From: Streptomyces sp. NBC_01296
GTDB taxonomy: Bacteria > Actinomycetota > Actinomycetes > Streptomycetales > Streptomycetaceae
Reading direction: 5' to 3'
DNA length: 64,000 nt
Assembly: GCF_035984415.1 (NCBI RefSeq)
Contig: NZ_CP130720.1
Location: forward strand, 5,642,001-5,706,000
Shown piece by piece: positions 1 to 8,745 of this stretch. Below the pieces are notes generated by a model. The model worked only from the letters and a program-made list of their open reading frames with translations, had not been told where the DNA came from and searched no databases. The first letter of the stretch is position 1. The number at the start of each line of letters is the position of its first letter. The translations under genes were made by a program, and so were the position numbers.

Positions 1-944
1 CCGGCGGCGGCGTCGTAGAGCATGCCGAACCGGTCGGTGGTGTCCCCGTCCCGGTTGACGTCGCCCTTCGCGTCACCGGTGGCGGTGATCGACTCGCTGA
101 ACCGGCTCCACTGGTACGAGCCCTCCGGAGCCTTCCAGCTCTGGCCGCCCGCGCTGAAGGTGCCGCCCGCGGCCGTGACCGGGGTGATCTGCGCGCGCCA
201 GGTGGCGTCGTTGTCCGTGATCGGGTCGGTCGCGGTGACCCAGTCGACGATCTTGCGCTCGCCCGTGGTGGTCTTCTGGAGCGCCGGGTGGCCGAGGTCG
301 ACGCCGGAGTCCAGGATGCCGATGGTCACGCCGCGGCCGTCGGCCTGCGGGTTCTTGGCGACGAAGTCCACCGCACCGGTCTCGAAGGACGGGTTGTACG
401 GGTTCTTCGCGGGGGTGTTCTTGTCCGGCCCCGGGTAGGTCTCGGAGGCGGTCTTCTTCGCCGAGCTCGATTCCTTGCCGCCGTCCGGGCGGGGGTCCGA
501 CAGCTGGATCTCGTGCTTGAGGTCCATGGCGTGCACCGAGGACAGCTTGGCGGCCGCCTTCAGCGCGGCCTCGGCCTTGCCGGTGGGCAGCGTGGCCCGC
601 ACGTAGCCGAGCTTGTCGTTCGTCTGGCCGACCGAGGCGCCCTGGACCGCACCGAGCTGGTCCGCGACCTGCTTGGTCTGGCCGGGGGCGGTGGCCACCA
701 TGACGGTGACGGTCGCGTCACCCTTGGCCTTGGCGTCCTGAAGCAGCTCGGCGTCCGCCGAACCCATCTTCTGGTCGGCGGACTTGACGGCCGGGCCGGT
801 GCCCGGGGTGCCGGCTGCGGGGCCGGTGGCCGCGAACACGGGCATCGCGCCCGCGGTCGCGAGTGCGGCGACCAGACCGGCCGCGGCCGCGACGCGTGCA
901 ACGCGTCTGGCCCCGGATATGGAGCTGGGGGATTCGAGGGTCAT
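1..944 (-). CDS. secreted S8 (subtilisin-like) serine protease, 5' part only
   Basis: The gene runs off the left edge, so only about the first 314 residues are visible. An N-terminal export signal (basic stretch followed by an Ala/Val-rich core, residues about 10-40) precedes an inhibitor-I9-like propeptide region of about 100 residues. The catalytic domain then begins with the S8 aspartate motif GILDSGVDLGHP (Asp about residue 212). The His and Ser motifs lie beyond the window. Start: ATG at 944 has AGGG six bases upstream; an ATG at 950 is in frame but lacks a ribosome site. By family, it would be an exported endopeptidase matured by cleavage of its propeptide. Family call is firm; substrate unknown. 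Confidence 0.85.
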   Translation of the reverse strand, partial: MTLESPSSISGARRVARVAAAAGLVAALATAGAMPVFAATGPAAGTPGTGPAVKSADQKMGSADAELLQDAKAKGDATVTVMVATAPGQTKQVADQLGAVQGASVGQTNDKLGYVRATLPTGKAEAALKAAAKLSSVHAMDLKHEIQLSDPRPDGGKESSSAKKTASETYPGPDKNTPAKNPYNPSFETGAVDFVAKNPQADGRGVTIGILDSGVDLGHPALQKTTTGERKIVDWVTATDPITDNDATWRAQITPVTAAGGTFSAGGQSWKAPEGSYQWSRFSESITATGDAKGDVNRDGDTTDRFGMLYDAAA

Positions 945-1217
945 CAGCATCCCTGGATAAGTGAAAGATACGGTCCGGATTTCGGTGCCGGATGACCGGT
1001 CAGCTTTGCGCAAGTGACAGCTCTTTGGGGAGCGTTGTCTTGACCGAGACCTGCCATGGCGGACTCCCGCCAGCTCAGGCGATGTGCCATCAAGGCCGTA
1101 CCGGGGCGTACTCGTACGAATCACAGGGGTTGGAGAGTTGCTTTGTCGACTTCCCGACCTCTTGGCGGAGGCGGGTCGGTATCCGGTCTCAGACCGGGTG
1201 TGACAACTTCCGGCTTC

Positions 1218-1679
1218 TCAGCGCTCGCGCGTGCGCGCGTAGTGCTCGCGGATCCGCTCGGGCGCAGAGACGAGTAGGTCCAGGTAGTCGCGGGCGGCCG
1301 TCCAGGCCGGACCCCAGGTCGGGTCGTCGAACTCGGCCCGCTCGCCCGGGCCCTCGGCGGTCAGGGTGATCCGGATCCGCCCGTGCTCCAGGACGGCGTC
1401 GATCAGGGCGCGCGCACTCGCGTCGGCCGGGTCCGCGACGGCGCGGGCCAGCGCCTCGCGGGCGGTCAGCAGGTGGACGAGGGTCGCGGCGTCGGCGCGG
1501 AAGCGGTCGGCCAGACCGGTGGTGCGCAGCCAGATCGCGAGCCCCTCGACCCGGGTCAGCCCGAAGGCCCCGGCGAAGAGGTCGGCGGGGCCGCCGTCCT
1601 GGGTCCAGCGCGTGTTCAGCAGGTCCAGGGCGATCGGTCCGCCCGTCAGCGGGCGGGGGTCCGCCGCCTCTGTCGCCAT
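1218..1679 (-). CDS. ABATE-domain protein lacking the CGNR zinc finger
   Basis: 153 residues. The N-terminal part (GGPIALDLLNTRW near residue 12) matches the ABATE (DUF1470) N-terminal domain found in CGNR zinc-finger regulators. The C-terminal CGNR zinc finger is absent, so this is a stand-alone ABATE protein and direct DNA binding by a CGNR finger is unlikely. The ATG at 1679 was chosen because a perfect GGAGGAG lies 8-10 bases upstream; the longer reading frame to 1751 adds only an Arg-rich tail. It lies close behind the AbiEi/DUF559-like gene on the same strand. Function unknown. Confidence 0.7.
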   Translation of the reverse strand: MATEAADPRPLTGGPIALDLLNTRWTQDGGPADLFAGAFGLTRVEGLAIWLRTTGLADRFRADAATLVHLLTAREALARAVADPADASARALIDAVLEHGRIRITLTAEGPGERAEFDDPTWGPAWTAARDYLDLLVSAPERIREHYARTRER

Positions 1680-1747
1680 TCCGCCGCTCCTCCGTGCCCG
1701 CCTGCAGATCCGCCGAGCGTACGTGACCGGCCCGTGCCGGTCGCCCC

Positions 1748-2707
1748 TCACCGGGGGAGTACGACCAGGTAGGCGGCGGGCTCGCGGTCGGCGGAGGCCG
1801 TCAGCGCGGTCCGGACGACCGCGGCCTGCTGCTCGGGCCAGTCTCGGAGCTTGCGCGGGGTGATGTGCAGGACGGTCACCCCGAGCCGCTCCAGGGTCTC
1901 CCGCTTGCGGACGGCCTCCGAGAACTGCTCGTCCTCGCCCTGCCGGGGCGCGCGGGTGTCGATCTCCACGGCGACGGCCTGCTCGGGCCAGAACGCGTCG
2001 ACCCCGCCCAGGTGCGGCCCGCCGGGCAGGCGCAGTTCCACGTTCCAGACCGGCTCGGGCAGCTCGTAGCCCCGTACGAGCTGGTACAGCCGGTCCTCGG
2101 CGATGGCCCGGCCCTCGGCGAGCAGGGACTCGACGGCGTCCACCACGTGGGAGCGATTCAGCAGCCGGGCCACCGTCAGCTCCCGTACGACGGCGGCGGG
2201 TTCGCAGTGCCCCGCGCGCACGGCCTCGCTCAGCAGGCGGCGTACGGTGCCCGCGTCGGAGAGCTGGGCGACGGCGTCGGCCAAGGCCCGGGCCACGGGC
2301 GCGACGGGCAGACCGGTCACCTGCTGCGCGCGGGGCGGGGTGTGCGACCGCACGATCCGTACGGCGGCGACGGAGCGGAGCCGGCGGGTGTGGGGCACCA
2401 GCACGTCGATCTGCGCGAGGGCCGTCAGTGCGGGGGCGGAGCCGAAGCCGTACAGCGCGAGGGCGGCCAGCCCGGTGATCATGGCCTCGCCGCCGCGGCG
2501 GCTCGCGTACAGCAGGGCGGCGTGCAGGCGCTCCTCGCTGGTCGCGGCGCCCGGGTGGAGCAGGAACACCCCCGGCAGGATCTCCCGCCAGGGCCGCGCG
2601 GCGGCGTCGGAGGCGCTCACGCCGTGCTCGCGGAGCTGGGCCAGGCTCAGCACGAGGGGGCGGGTGCCGGTGAGGTGGGCCAGGGGGAGGGGTGCGTTGT
2701 GGTTCAT
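1748..2707 (-). CDS. AbiEi-like winged-helix protein with DUF559/Vsr-like C-terminus
   Basis: 319 residues. The N-terminal 60 residues (LREHGVSASDAAARPWREILPGVFLLHPG) resemble the winged-helix start of AbiEi-type antitoxins. The C-terminal third carries a DUF559/Vsr-type pattern: an AVEIDTRA acidic strand followed by RKRETLERLGVTVLHITP. Such two-part proteins are common single genes in actinobacteria and have no proven role. No AbiEii-type nucleotidyltransferase toxin is adjacent, so a toxin-antitoxin label is not supported. Start ATG at 2707 is preferred over an upstream in-frame start at 2776 because the extra stretch is not conserved-looking. Confidence 0.6.
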   Translation of the reverse strand: MNHNAPLPLAHLTGTRPLVLSLAQLREHGVSASDAAARPWREILPGVFLLHPGAATSEERLHAALLYASRRGGEAMITGLAALALYGFGSAPALTALAQIDVLVPHTRRLRSVAAVRIVRSHTPPRAQQVTGLPVAPVARALADAVAQLSDAGTVRRLLSEAVRAGHCEPAAVVRELTVARLLNRSHVVDAVESLLAEGRAIAEDRLYQLVRGYELPEPVWNVELRLPGGPHLGGVDAFWPEQAVAVEIDTRAPRQGEDEQFSEAVRKRETLERLGVTVLHITPRKLRDWPEQQAAVVRTALTASADREPAAYLVVLPR

Positions 2708-2824
2708 GCGGCGGAGATTCCCGCTCGCCCCGGCCCCGCTAACCCCTGTTACGTTCCCGTCGACAAATCCGGACAAGCCCGCACTAAAGTACGGCCGTTC
2801 GAAGGCCGATACCGCCGTTCGCTT

Positions 2825-2860
2825 CCGTCGGCGGGGCCGGAGATCCGGCCCCGCCGACGG
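2825..2860 (-). terminator. terminator downstream of pepN
   Basis: Perfect 16-bp stem (CCGTCGGCGGGGCCGG and its complement) with loop AGAT, beginning 5 bases after the pepN stop codon. Confidence 0.85.
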
Positions 2861-2865
2861 ACCGG

Positions 2866-5424
2866 CTACACCGAAGCGGCCGCCGCGTCGCAGGCCTGCG
2901 CGCGCAGGGCCCGGGCCAGGTCGTCACGGGCTTCCAGCACCAGGCGGCGCAGCGCCGGCGGAGCCGACGCGTGGGCCGACAGCCAGGCGTCCGTCGCGGC
3001 CAGCGTGGCCGGCGAGTCCTCCAGCGACGGGTACAGCCCCTTCACCACGTGCATGCCGATCTGGATCGAACGCTCCGCCCAGATCCGTTCGATCACCTCG
3101 AAGTAGCGCTCCGCGTAAGGCGCCAGCAGCGCCCGCTGCGAAGGCTGCTGCATACCGGCGATCGTCGCCTCCACGAGCGCGTTCGACAGCGCGTCGGATT
3201 CGACCACCACCGCCCACGCCTGGTCCTTGACCGCCTCGGAGGGCCGCGCCGCCAGGCACCGCACCTGGTGCCGCTTGCCCGACGCGGTGTCGTCCCGCAC
3301 CAGTTCCGCCGCCAGCGCGGCCTCGTCCACGGCGCCGTGCGCGGCCAGCGGCAGCAGGAAGTCCCACCGCAGCTCCTGGTCCACGTCCAGCCCGTCGATC
3401 CGCGCCGACCCGTCCAGCAGCCCCAGCAGCAGCTGGAAGTCGCCCTCCGTCGCCGCGCTCGCCGCGAAGAAGCGGGCCCAGGTCAGCTGGTGCTCCGACG
3501 CCGGCTCCGCCAGCCGCAGCTCCTGCAGCGCGACCGCCGACAGCATCCGGCCGCCCTGCTCGCGCCAGTCGGCCGCCGCGTAGTGCGTGACCGCGGTCAG
3601 CGCCTGCGCGTGCACCATCTGCAGCACGCCGACGTCGCTCTCGCGGCCTGCGTGGGCCAGCACCAGCGAGACGAAGTCGCGCGCCGGCATCAGCCCGTCC
3701 CGCGTCAGGTTCCACAGCGCCGACCAGCACAGCGCCCGCGCCAGCGGATCCGCCACGTCCCCCAGCCGCACCCGCAGGGTCTCCAGCGAGCCCTCGTCGA
3801 AGCGCATCTTGCAGTAGGTGAGGTCCTCGTCGTTGACGAGCACCAGGTCGGGCCGCTCCTGCCCGGCCAGCTCCGCCACCACCGTCGAGGCCCCCGCCAC
3901 GTCCGCCTCGGCCTGCGCGTAGCGCACCAGCGCGACGTCCTCCAGCCGGTACAGGCCGACCGCGACCCGGTGGGGGCGAAGCTCCTGGCCCTCCTGGACC
4001 ACCGCCAGCTCGGTCACCCGGCCGCCCGCGTCGTACGTCACCACCGGCGTCAGCACGTTCACGCCGGCCGTCTGCAGCCACGCCCGCGACCACTCGGCCA
4101 TGTCCCGCCCGGAGACCTCCCCGAGCACCGCCAGCAGGTCGTCCAGCGTGGTGTTCCCGTACGCGTTGGCCTTGAAGTAGCGCCGCGCGCCCTCGAGGAA
4201 CGCGTCCCGCCCCACGTACGCCACCAGCTGCTTGAGCACCGCCGCGCCCTTGGCGTACGTGATGCCGTCGAAGTTGAGCTTCGCGTCCTCCAGGTCACGG
4301 ATGTCGGCCGTGATCGGGTGCGTGGAGGGCAGCTGGTCGGCCCGGTACGCCCACGCCTTGCGGCTGTTGGCGAAGGTCACCCACGCCTGGTCGAAGCGGG
4401 TCGCCTCCACCTGCGAGAAGGAGCCCATGAAGTCCGCGAAGGACTCCTTCAGCCACAGGTCGTCCCACCACTTCATGGTGACGAGGTCGCCGAACCACAT
4501 GTGGGCCATCTCGTGCAGGATCGTGTTGCAGCGGCGCTCGTACGCGGCCCGCGTCACCTTGCCGCGGAAGATGTACTCCTCGCGGAAGGTCACCATCCCC
4601 GGGTTCTCCATCGCGCCCAGGTTGTACTCGGGCACGAAGGCCTGGTCGTACTTCCCGAAGGGGTACGGGTAGTCGAAGTGCTCGTGGAAGAAGTCGAAGC
4701 CCTGCTTGGTGACCAGGAAGACGTCGTCCGCGTCGAAGTGCTTCGCCAGCCCCTTGCGGCACATCGCGCCCAGCGGGATCGTCAGGTCTCCGCGCGTGTA
4801 GGTGTCCGTCACGTAGTGGTACGGGCCCGCCACCACGCACGTGATGTACGTGGAGATCGGCGCGGTCTCGGCGAACCGCCGCGTCCGGCCCTCGCGGGAC
4901 TCCTCCGCGCCGTTGCTCCAGACCTGCCAGCCCTCCGGCGCGGTCACCTCGAAGCGGTAGGGCGCCTTCAGGTCGGGCTGCTCGAAGTTCGCGTACACCC
5001 GCCGGGCGTCGGCCGGCTCGTACTGCGTGTAGAGGTAGACCTCGCCGTCCTCCGGGTCCACGAAGCGGTGCATGCCCTCGCCCGTCCGGCTGTACGCGCA
5101 GTTCGCGTCCACCACGAGAACGTTCTCGGAGGCCAGCCCGGCCAGGGTGATCCGCGCCCCGTCGAAGACGGCGGCCGGGTCCAGTGCGCGCCCGTTGAGT
5201 GTGACGGAGTTCACCGACGGGGCGACGAGGTCCGCGAAGGAGGCCGAGCCCGGGGCCGCGGCCCGGAAGCGGATCGTGGTCACCGAGCGGAAGGTCCGGG
5301 GGCCTTCGGCCGGTTCGGCCTCGTCCACGGCGGAACTCAGGTCGAGGACCACCTCGTACCCGTCGACGGACAGCAGCTCGGCCCGCTCGCGGGCCTCGTC
5401 ACGGGACAGATTCTCTCCGGGCAC
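2866..5424 (-). CDS. pepN: aminopeptidase N (M1 zinc metallopeptidase)
   Basis: 852 residues, the normal length for actinobacterial PepN. It removes N-terminal residues from peptides in the cytoplasm. The exopeptidase substrate motif GAMEN (270-274), the zinc motif HEMAH (304-308) and the third zinc ligand Glu327 in KESFADF are all present. A C-terminal ERAP1-like helical region follows. The GTG start at 5424 has GAAGGAG seven bases upstream; the reading frame extends upstream but only into the divergent promoter. It is transcribed away from the nitroreductase-family gene, and a strong hairpin follows its stop. Confidence 0.95.
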   Translation of the reverse strand: MPGENLSRDEARERAELLSVDGYEVVLDLSSAVDEAEPAEGPRTFRSVTTIRFRAAAPGSASFADLVAPSVNSVTLNGRALDPAAVFDGARITLAGLASENVLVVDANCAYSRTGEGMHRFVDPEDGEVYLYTQYEPADARRVYANFEQPDLKAPYRFEVTAPEGWQVWSNGAEESREGRTRRFAETAPISTYITCVVAGPYHYVTDTYTRGDLTIPLGAMCRKGLAKHFDADDVFLVTKQGFDFFHEHFDYPYPFGKYDQAFVPEYNLGAMENPGMVTFREEYIFRGKVTRAAYERRCNTILHEMAHMWFGDLVTMKWWDDLWLKESFADFMGSFSQVEATRFDQAWVTFANSRKAWAYRADQLPSTHPITADIRDLEDAKLNFDGITYAKGAAVLKQLVAYVGRDAFLEGARRYFKANAYGNTTLDDLLAVLGEVSGRDMAEWSRAWLQTAGVNVLTPVVTYDAGGRVTELAVVQEGQELRPHRVAVGLYRLEDVALVRYAQAEADVAGASTVVAELAGQERPDLVLVNDEDLTYCKMRFDEGSLETLRVRLGDVADPLARALCWSALWNLTRDGLMPARDFVSLVLAHAGRESDVGVLQMVHAQALTAVTHYAAADWREQGGRMLSAVALQELRLAEPASEHQLTWARFFAASAATEGDFQLLLGLLDGSARIDGLDVDQELRWDFLLPLAAHGAVDEAALAAELVRDDTASGKRHQVRCLAARPSEAVKDQAWAVVVESDALSNALVEATIAGMQQPSQRALLAPYAERYFEVIERIWAERSIQIGMHVVKGLYPSLEDSPATLAATDAWLSAHASAPPALRRLVLEARDDLARALRAQACDAAAASV

Positions 5425-5474
5425 GTGCACTCCTTCGTGCGTGATCGCGATACCTGATCGAATCCTCCCACGGG

Positions 5475-5502
5475 GGAATGCGGAAGGTCCTGGCCTGGTT
5501 GG
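5475..5502 (+). promoter_or_regulatory. SigR-type promoter
   Basis: GGAAT at 5475-5479, exactly 18 bases, then GTTGG at 5498-5502. This is the oxidative-stress sigma factor SigR consensus (GGAAT-N18-GTT), lying 47-74 bases ahead of the gene at 5549. Confidence 0.75.
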
Positions 5503-5548
5503 CGAGGGGGAACAGGACGCGCGGTACCCAAGCGACACGAGGAGAGAC

Positions 5549-6196
5549 ATGGCCGACACCCAGGTGCGAGAGAAGACCCCGGTCGACTTCTGGTTCGACC
5601 CGCTCTGCCCCTGGGCCTGGATGACGTCCCGCTGGATGCTGGAGGTCGAGAAGGTCCGCGACGTCGAGGTGCGCTGGCACGTGATGAGCCTCGCCGTCCT
5701 CAACGAGAACAAGCTCGACGAACTGCCCGAGCGCTACCGCGAAATCCTCGGCCCCAAGGGCTGGGCGCCGGTCCGTGTGGTCATCGCGGCCCAGCAGAAG
5801 CACGGTGACGAGATCACCGGCAAGCTCTACACCGCGCTCGGCACCCGGATCCACAACGAGGACAAGGGTGCGACCCGCGAGGTCATCGCCGAGGCGCTGG
5901 AGGAGGTCGGCCTGCCGGCCGAGCTGCTCGCCTACGCCGACTCCGACGAGTACGACCAGGTGCTGCGCGACTCCCACAACAACGGCATCGAGCGCGTCGG
6001 CCAGGAGGTCGGCACCCCGGTCATCTCCGTGCCCGGCGCCGAGGGCGACGAGGTGGCCTTCTTCGGGCCGGTCGTCACCCCGACCCCGCGCGGCGAGGCC
6101 GCGGCCCGGCTGTGGGACGGCACCCTGTTGGTCGCCTCCACCCCCGGCTTCTACGAGATCAAGCGCACCCGTACCAAGGGCCCGATCTTCGAGTAG
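5549..6196 (+). CDS. DsbA-fold mycothiol-dependent nitroreductase-family protein (Rv2466c-like)
   Basis: 215 residues, thioredoxin/DsbA fold. The N-terminal active-site strand is DFWFDPLCPWAWMTSRWMLEV. Conserved family blocks follow: HVMSLAVLNENK, VGTPVI (cis-Pro region) and a C-terminal FYEIKRTRT. From my knowledge of the family, the Mycobacterium protein has CPWC; here the second cysteine is Ala (CPWA), implying a monothiol mechanism relying on mycothiol. ATG 5549 has a GGAGAG site 5 bases upstream. The SigR promoter in front fits thiol stress induction, as its mycobacterial relative is controlled by SigH. A perfect terminator follows. Confidence 0.85.
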   Translation: MADTQVREKTPVDFWFDPLCPWAWMTSRWMLEVEKVRDVEVRWHVMSLAVLNENKLDELPERYREILGPKGWAPVRVVIAAQQKHGDEITGKLYTALGTRIHNEDKGATREVIAEALEEVGLPAELLAYADSDEYDQVLRDSHNNGIERVGQEVGTPVISVPGAEGDEVAFFGPVVTPTPRGEAAARLWDGTLLVASTPGFYEIKRTRTKGPIFE

Positions 6197-6219
6197 GCCT
6201 CCCGGGACGCAGAAAGTAC

Positions 6220-6258
6220 GGAAGACCCCCGCAAGTCACGTCCTTGCGGGGGTCTTCC
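6220..6258 (+). terminator. terminator of the nitroreductase-family gene
   Basis: Perfect 16-bp stem (GGAAGACCCCCGCAAG) with a 7-base loop. It lies between the convergent 5549 and sod genes and can serve both strands. Confidence 0.9.
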
Positions 6259-6326
6259 GCTGGACACGCCCGCACGCGAAGGCTGAGAAGACGATCACGA
6301 GGCGGGCGGGCTCGGTGGGGCCGTGA

Positions 6327-6983
6327 TCAGCCCTTGGCGGGGATCAGCAGCGGGGTGTTCGCCTTGGCGTCGGCGTAGCGCTTGGCCACGTCCTGCCAGT
6401 TGACCACGTTCCACATGGCCTCGATGAAGTCCACCTTCTGGTTCTTGTACTGCAGGTAGAAGGCGTGCTCCCAGGCGTCGAAGACCAGGATCGGCACCGA
6501 GGCCTGGCCGACGTTGCCCTGGTGGTCGTAGATCTGCTCGACGAGCAGGCGGCCGCTGACCGGCTCGTACGCGAGCACGCCCCAGCCGGAGCCCTGCGTG
6601 GCGGAGGACGCGAACGTCAGCTGCTTCCTGAACTTCGCGAAGGAGCCGAAGGACTCGGTGATGGCGTCCGCGAGCTCGCCGATGCCGTCCGCGGCGGCGG
6701 GCTCGCCGCCGCCCTCACCGGTCTTCGGGCTGGCCATGTTGTGCCAGTAGATGCTGTGCAGGATGTGGCCGGAGAGGTGGAAGGCCAGGTTCTTCTCCAG
6801 GCCGTTCAGCGCGCCCCAGTTCTCCTTGTCGCGCGCCTCCTCCAGCTGCTCCAGCGTGGTGTTGGCGCCGGCGACGTAGGCCGCGTGGTGCTTGTCGTGG
6901 TGCAGCTCGATGATCTGCGGGTTGATCACCGGCTCGAGCGCCGCGTAGTCGTACGGAAGCTCAGGAAGCGTGTAGATGGCCAT
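6327..6983 (-). CDS. sodF: iron/manganese superoxide dismutase
   Basis: 218 residues. It dismutates superoxide to hydrogen peroxide and oxygen in the cytoplasm. The four metal ligands are visible: His28 (ELHHDKHH), His76 (GHILHSIYWH), Asp169 and His173 (FDAWEHAFYLQY). In Streptomyces this type is the Fe(Zn)-SOD called SodF, repressed by nickel through Nur when NiSOD is available. A candidate Nur site lies 39-53 bases upstream (see 7022-7036). The symbol rests on family and regulation; metal use cannot be proven from sequence. Confidence 0.92.
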   Translation of the reverse strand: MAIYTLPELPYDYAALEPVINPQIIELHHDKHHAAYVAGANTTLEQLEEARDKENWGALNGLEKNLAFHLSGHILHSIYWHNMASPKTGEGGGEPAAADGIGELADAITESFGSFAKFRKQLTFASSATQGSGWGVLAYEPVSGRLLVEQIYDHQGNVGQASVPILVFDAWEHAFYLQYKNQKVDFIEAMWNVVNWQDVAKRYADAKANTPLLIPAKG

Positions 6984-7021
6984 GCGTGTTATCCGGTCCC
7001 CTCGGCGTGCCAACTGCTTAT

Positions 7022-7036
7022 TGCAATCAATGCGCA
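7022..7036 (-). promoter_or_regulatory. candidate Nur (nickel repressor) operator of sodF
   Basis: TGCAA-TCAAT-GCGCA matches the published Nur box pattern tgCaa-N5-ttGcA in 8 of 10 specified positions, with a perfect left half. It sits just upstream of sodF, where repression would be expected. Confidence 0.5.
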
Positions 7037-7105
7037 ACTGCACGCTAGCAGTATCTATTCCGGTGATCACGTAAGGGTTGCCTGACCTCGTCGGGTGGGC
7101 CCCGG

Positions 7106-7159
7106 GTACGACGAAGGCGCTCCCCGTGCCCGGTGGCAAGGAGAGCGCCTTCGTCGTAC
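7106..7159 (-). terminator. terminator downstream of permease 1
   Basis: 17-bp perfect inverted repeat (GTACGACGAAGGCGCTC) around a 20-base loop, just after the stop of the 7169-8578 gene. Confidence 0.75.
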
Positions 7160-7168
7160 GAGGGCCGG

Positions 7169-8578
7169 TCAGGCCCGGGCCGCGGCCCGGCGCTGCATCA
7201 GGTAGCCGGTCGCCGCGAGGGCGAGGGTGAGGCCGCCGGTGAACACCACCTGGACCCGGGTGTCCTCGCCCATGACCATCAGCACCAGGACCCCGGCCAC
7301 CCCGGCCAGCGCCACCCAGGTCAGGTACGGGAAGCCCCACATCTTCACGACCAGCTTCTCGGGGGCCTCCCGCTCCAGCCGGCGCCGCAGCACGAACTGC
7401 GAGACGGCGATGAAGCCCCAGACGACGAGGATGACCCCGCCGACCATGTTCAGCAGCCAGGCGAACAGGGTGTCCGGGTACCAGTACGAGAGCAGCACGG
7501 TGACGAAGCCGAACCCGCAGGAGACGAGCACCGCGCGGCGCGGCACCCGGCCGCTGACCTTGCCCAGCGCCTTGGGGCCCTGGCCGCGGGAGACGAGCGA
7601 GTGGGCCATCCGCGAGGAGCCGTAGATGTTGGCGTTCATCGCCGACAGCAGGGCGATCAGGATGACCACGTTCATGATCTCGCCGGCGGCCGGGATGCCC
7701 AGGTGGTCCAGGGTGGCCGCGTACGGGCCCTCCCCGGTCACCGCCGGGTCGTTCCACGGCAGCAGCGTGACGATGACCAGCATGGAGCCGACGTAGACGA
7801 TCGCGATCCGCCACATGGTGGTCTTCACCGCCCGGGCCACGCCCTTGACGGGGTCGTCGGACTCGGCGGCCGCGATGGTCACCGTCTCCAGGCCGCCGTA
7901 CGCGACGACCGAGGCCAGCAGTCCGACCAGCAGGCCGTCCATGCCGTTCGGCAGGAACCCGCCGTCGTGCAGCAGGTTGGCGGCGCCGGGGGAGGAGGTG
8001 CCGGGCAACAGGCCGAGGACGGCCAGCACGCCCAGGCCCAGGAACAGCGCGATCGCACCGATCTTGAGGGCGGCGAACCAGAACTCGAACTCGCCGAAGT
8101 GGGAGACGGCGGCCAGGTTGGTGCCGCAGAACAGGGCCATGAAGGCCAGCACCCACATCCATGACGGAGTGCCGGGGAACCAGCCGGTCATGATGTGCGC
8201 CGCGCCGATCGCCTCGATGGCCACGCCCACGCACAGCAGCGTCCAGAACATCCAGCCGGCCGTGAACCCGGCCCACGGGCCGATCGCCCGGTCCGCGTGC
8301 ACGGAGAACGAGCCGGAGGCGGGATTCGCGGCGGACATCTCGCCGAGCATCCGCATCACGAACATCACGAGCAGCCCGGACGCGGCGTACGCGATCACGA
8401 TCGAGGGACCCGCGGCGGCGATGCCGGCGCCCGAGCCGACGAAGAGGCCGGCGCCGATGACACCGCCGAGGGCGATCATCGAGAGGTGGCGCTGCTTGAG
8501 GCCGTTGCCGAGGGGGGATCCGGCGCCGCCCGAGGGCGGCGCGTCCTGGGCGCGGGGCGCGGTGGATGTCTGGCTCAT
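7169..8578 (-). CDS. APC-superfamily amino-acid permease (AAT type), paralogue 1
   Basis: 469 residues with about 12 membrane spans. The first helix carries the signature GGVIGAGLFVGSG of amino acid-polyamine-organocation transporters, and GEFEFWFAALK occurs mid-protein. By family it is a proton-coupled amino-acid importer in the cytoplasmic membrane, closest in look to GABA/D-Ser-Ala-Gly permeases. It is one of three paralogues within 6.3 kb (also 9628 and 12012). It is divergent from the SDR gene at 8746 across a promoter with two palindromes (8637-8675). Substrate cannot be read from sequence. Confidence 0.9.
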   Translation of the reverse strand: MSQTSTAPRAQDAPPSGGAGSPLGNGLKQRHLSMIALGGVIGAGLFVGSGAGIAAAGPSIVIAYAASGLLVMFVMRMLGEMSAANPASGSFSVHADRAIGPWAGFTAGWMFWTLLCVGVAIEAIGAAHIMTGWFPGTPSWMWVLAFMALFCGTNLAAVSHFGEFEFWFAALKIGAIALFLGLGVLAVLGLLPGTSSPGAANLLHDGGFLPNGMDGLLVGLLASVVAYGGLETVTIAAAESDDPVKGVARAVKTTMWRIAIVYVGSMLVIVTLLPWNDPAVTGEGPYAATLDHLGIPAAGEIMNVVILIALLSAMNANIYGSSRMAHSLVSRGQGPKALGKVSGRVPRRAVLVSCGFGFVTVLLSYWYPDTLFAWLLNMVGGVILVVWGFIAVSQFVLRRRLEREAPEKLVVKMWGFPYLTWVALAGVAGVLVLMVMGEDTRVQVVFTGGLTLALAATGYLMQRRAAARA

Positions 8579-8636
8579 GGAGGTGTTGCCTGTCCGGTGT
8601 GCGGGTGGACGGGAGGAAGTGCCCCAGTCTCACCCG

Positions 8637-8675
8637 TGTCCGATCATCGGACGCTAGGTGTCCGCTATTCGGACA
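8637..8675. promoter_or_regulatory. double palindromic operator in divergent promoter
   Basis: Two copies of TGTCCG-N5-CGGAC(A/G): 8637-8653 (spacer ATCAT) and 8659-8675 (spacer CTATT), centres 22 bp apart, about two helical turns. Both lie between the permease start (8578) and the SDR start (8746). This is the layout of a dimeric repressor binding twice; the regulator is unknown and not encoded next to it. Confidence 0.6.
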
Positions 8676-8745
8676 GCAGGATGACCGCCGGTGATCATCC
8701 CCGTACGCTCGAGAGAGGGCGCCGGACACGGGGACAGGAGGCCGA

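Noticed and set aside
1748..2707. AbiE toxin-antitoxin system
   Set aside because: The antitoxin-like winged helix is present but no AbiEii nucleotidyltransferase is adjacent; the C-terminus is DUF559-like.
2971..5457. An 828-residue open frame on the plus strand
   Set aside because: It is the antisense shadow of pepN: Arg/His/Val-rich, no domain, and the complementary frame carries full M1 peptidase motifs.
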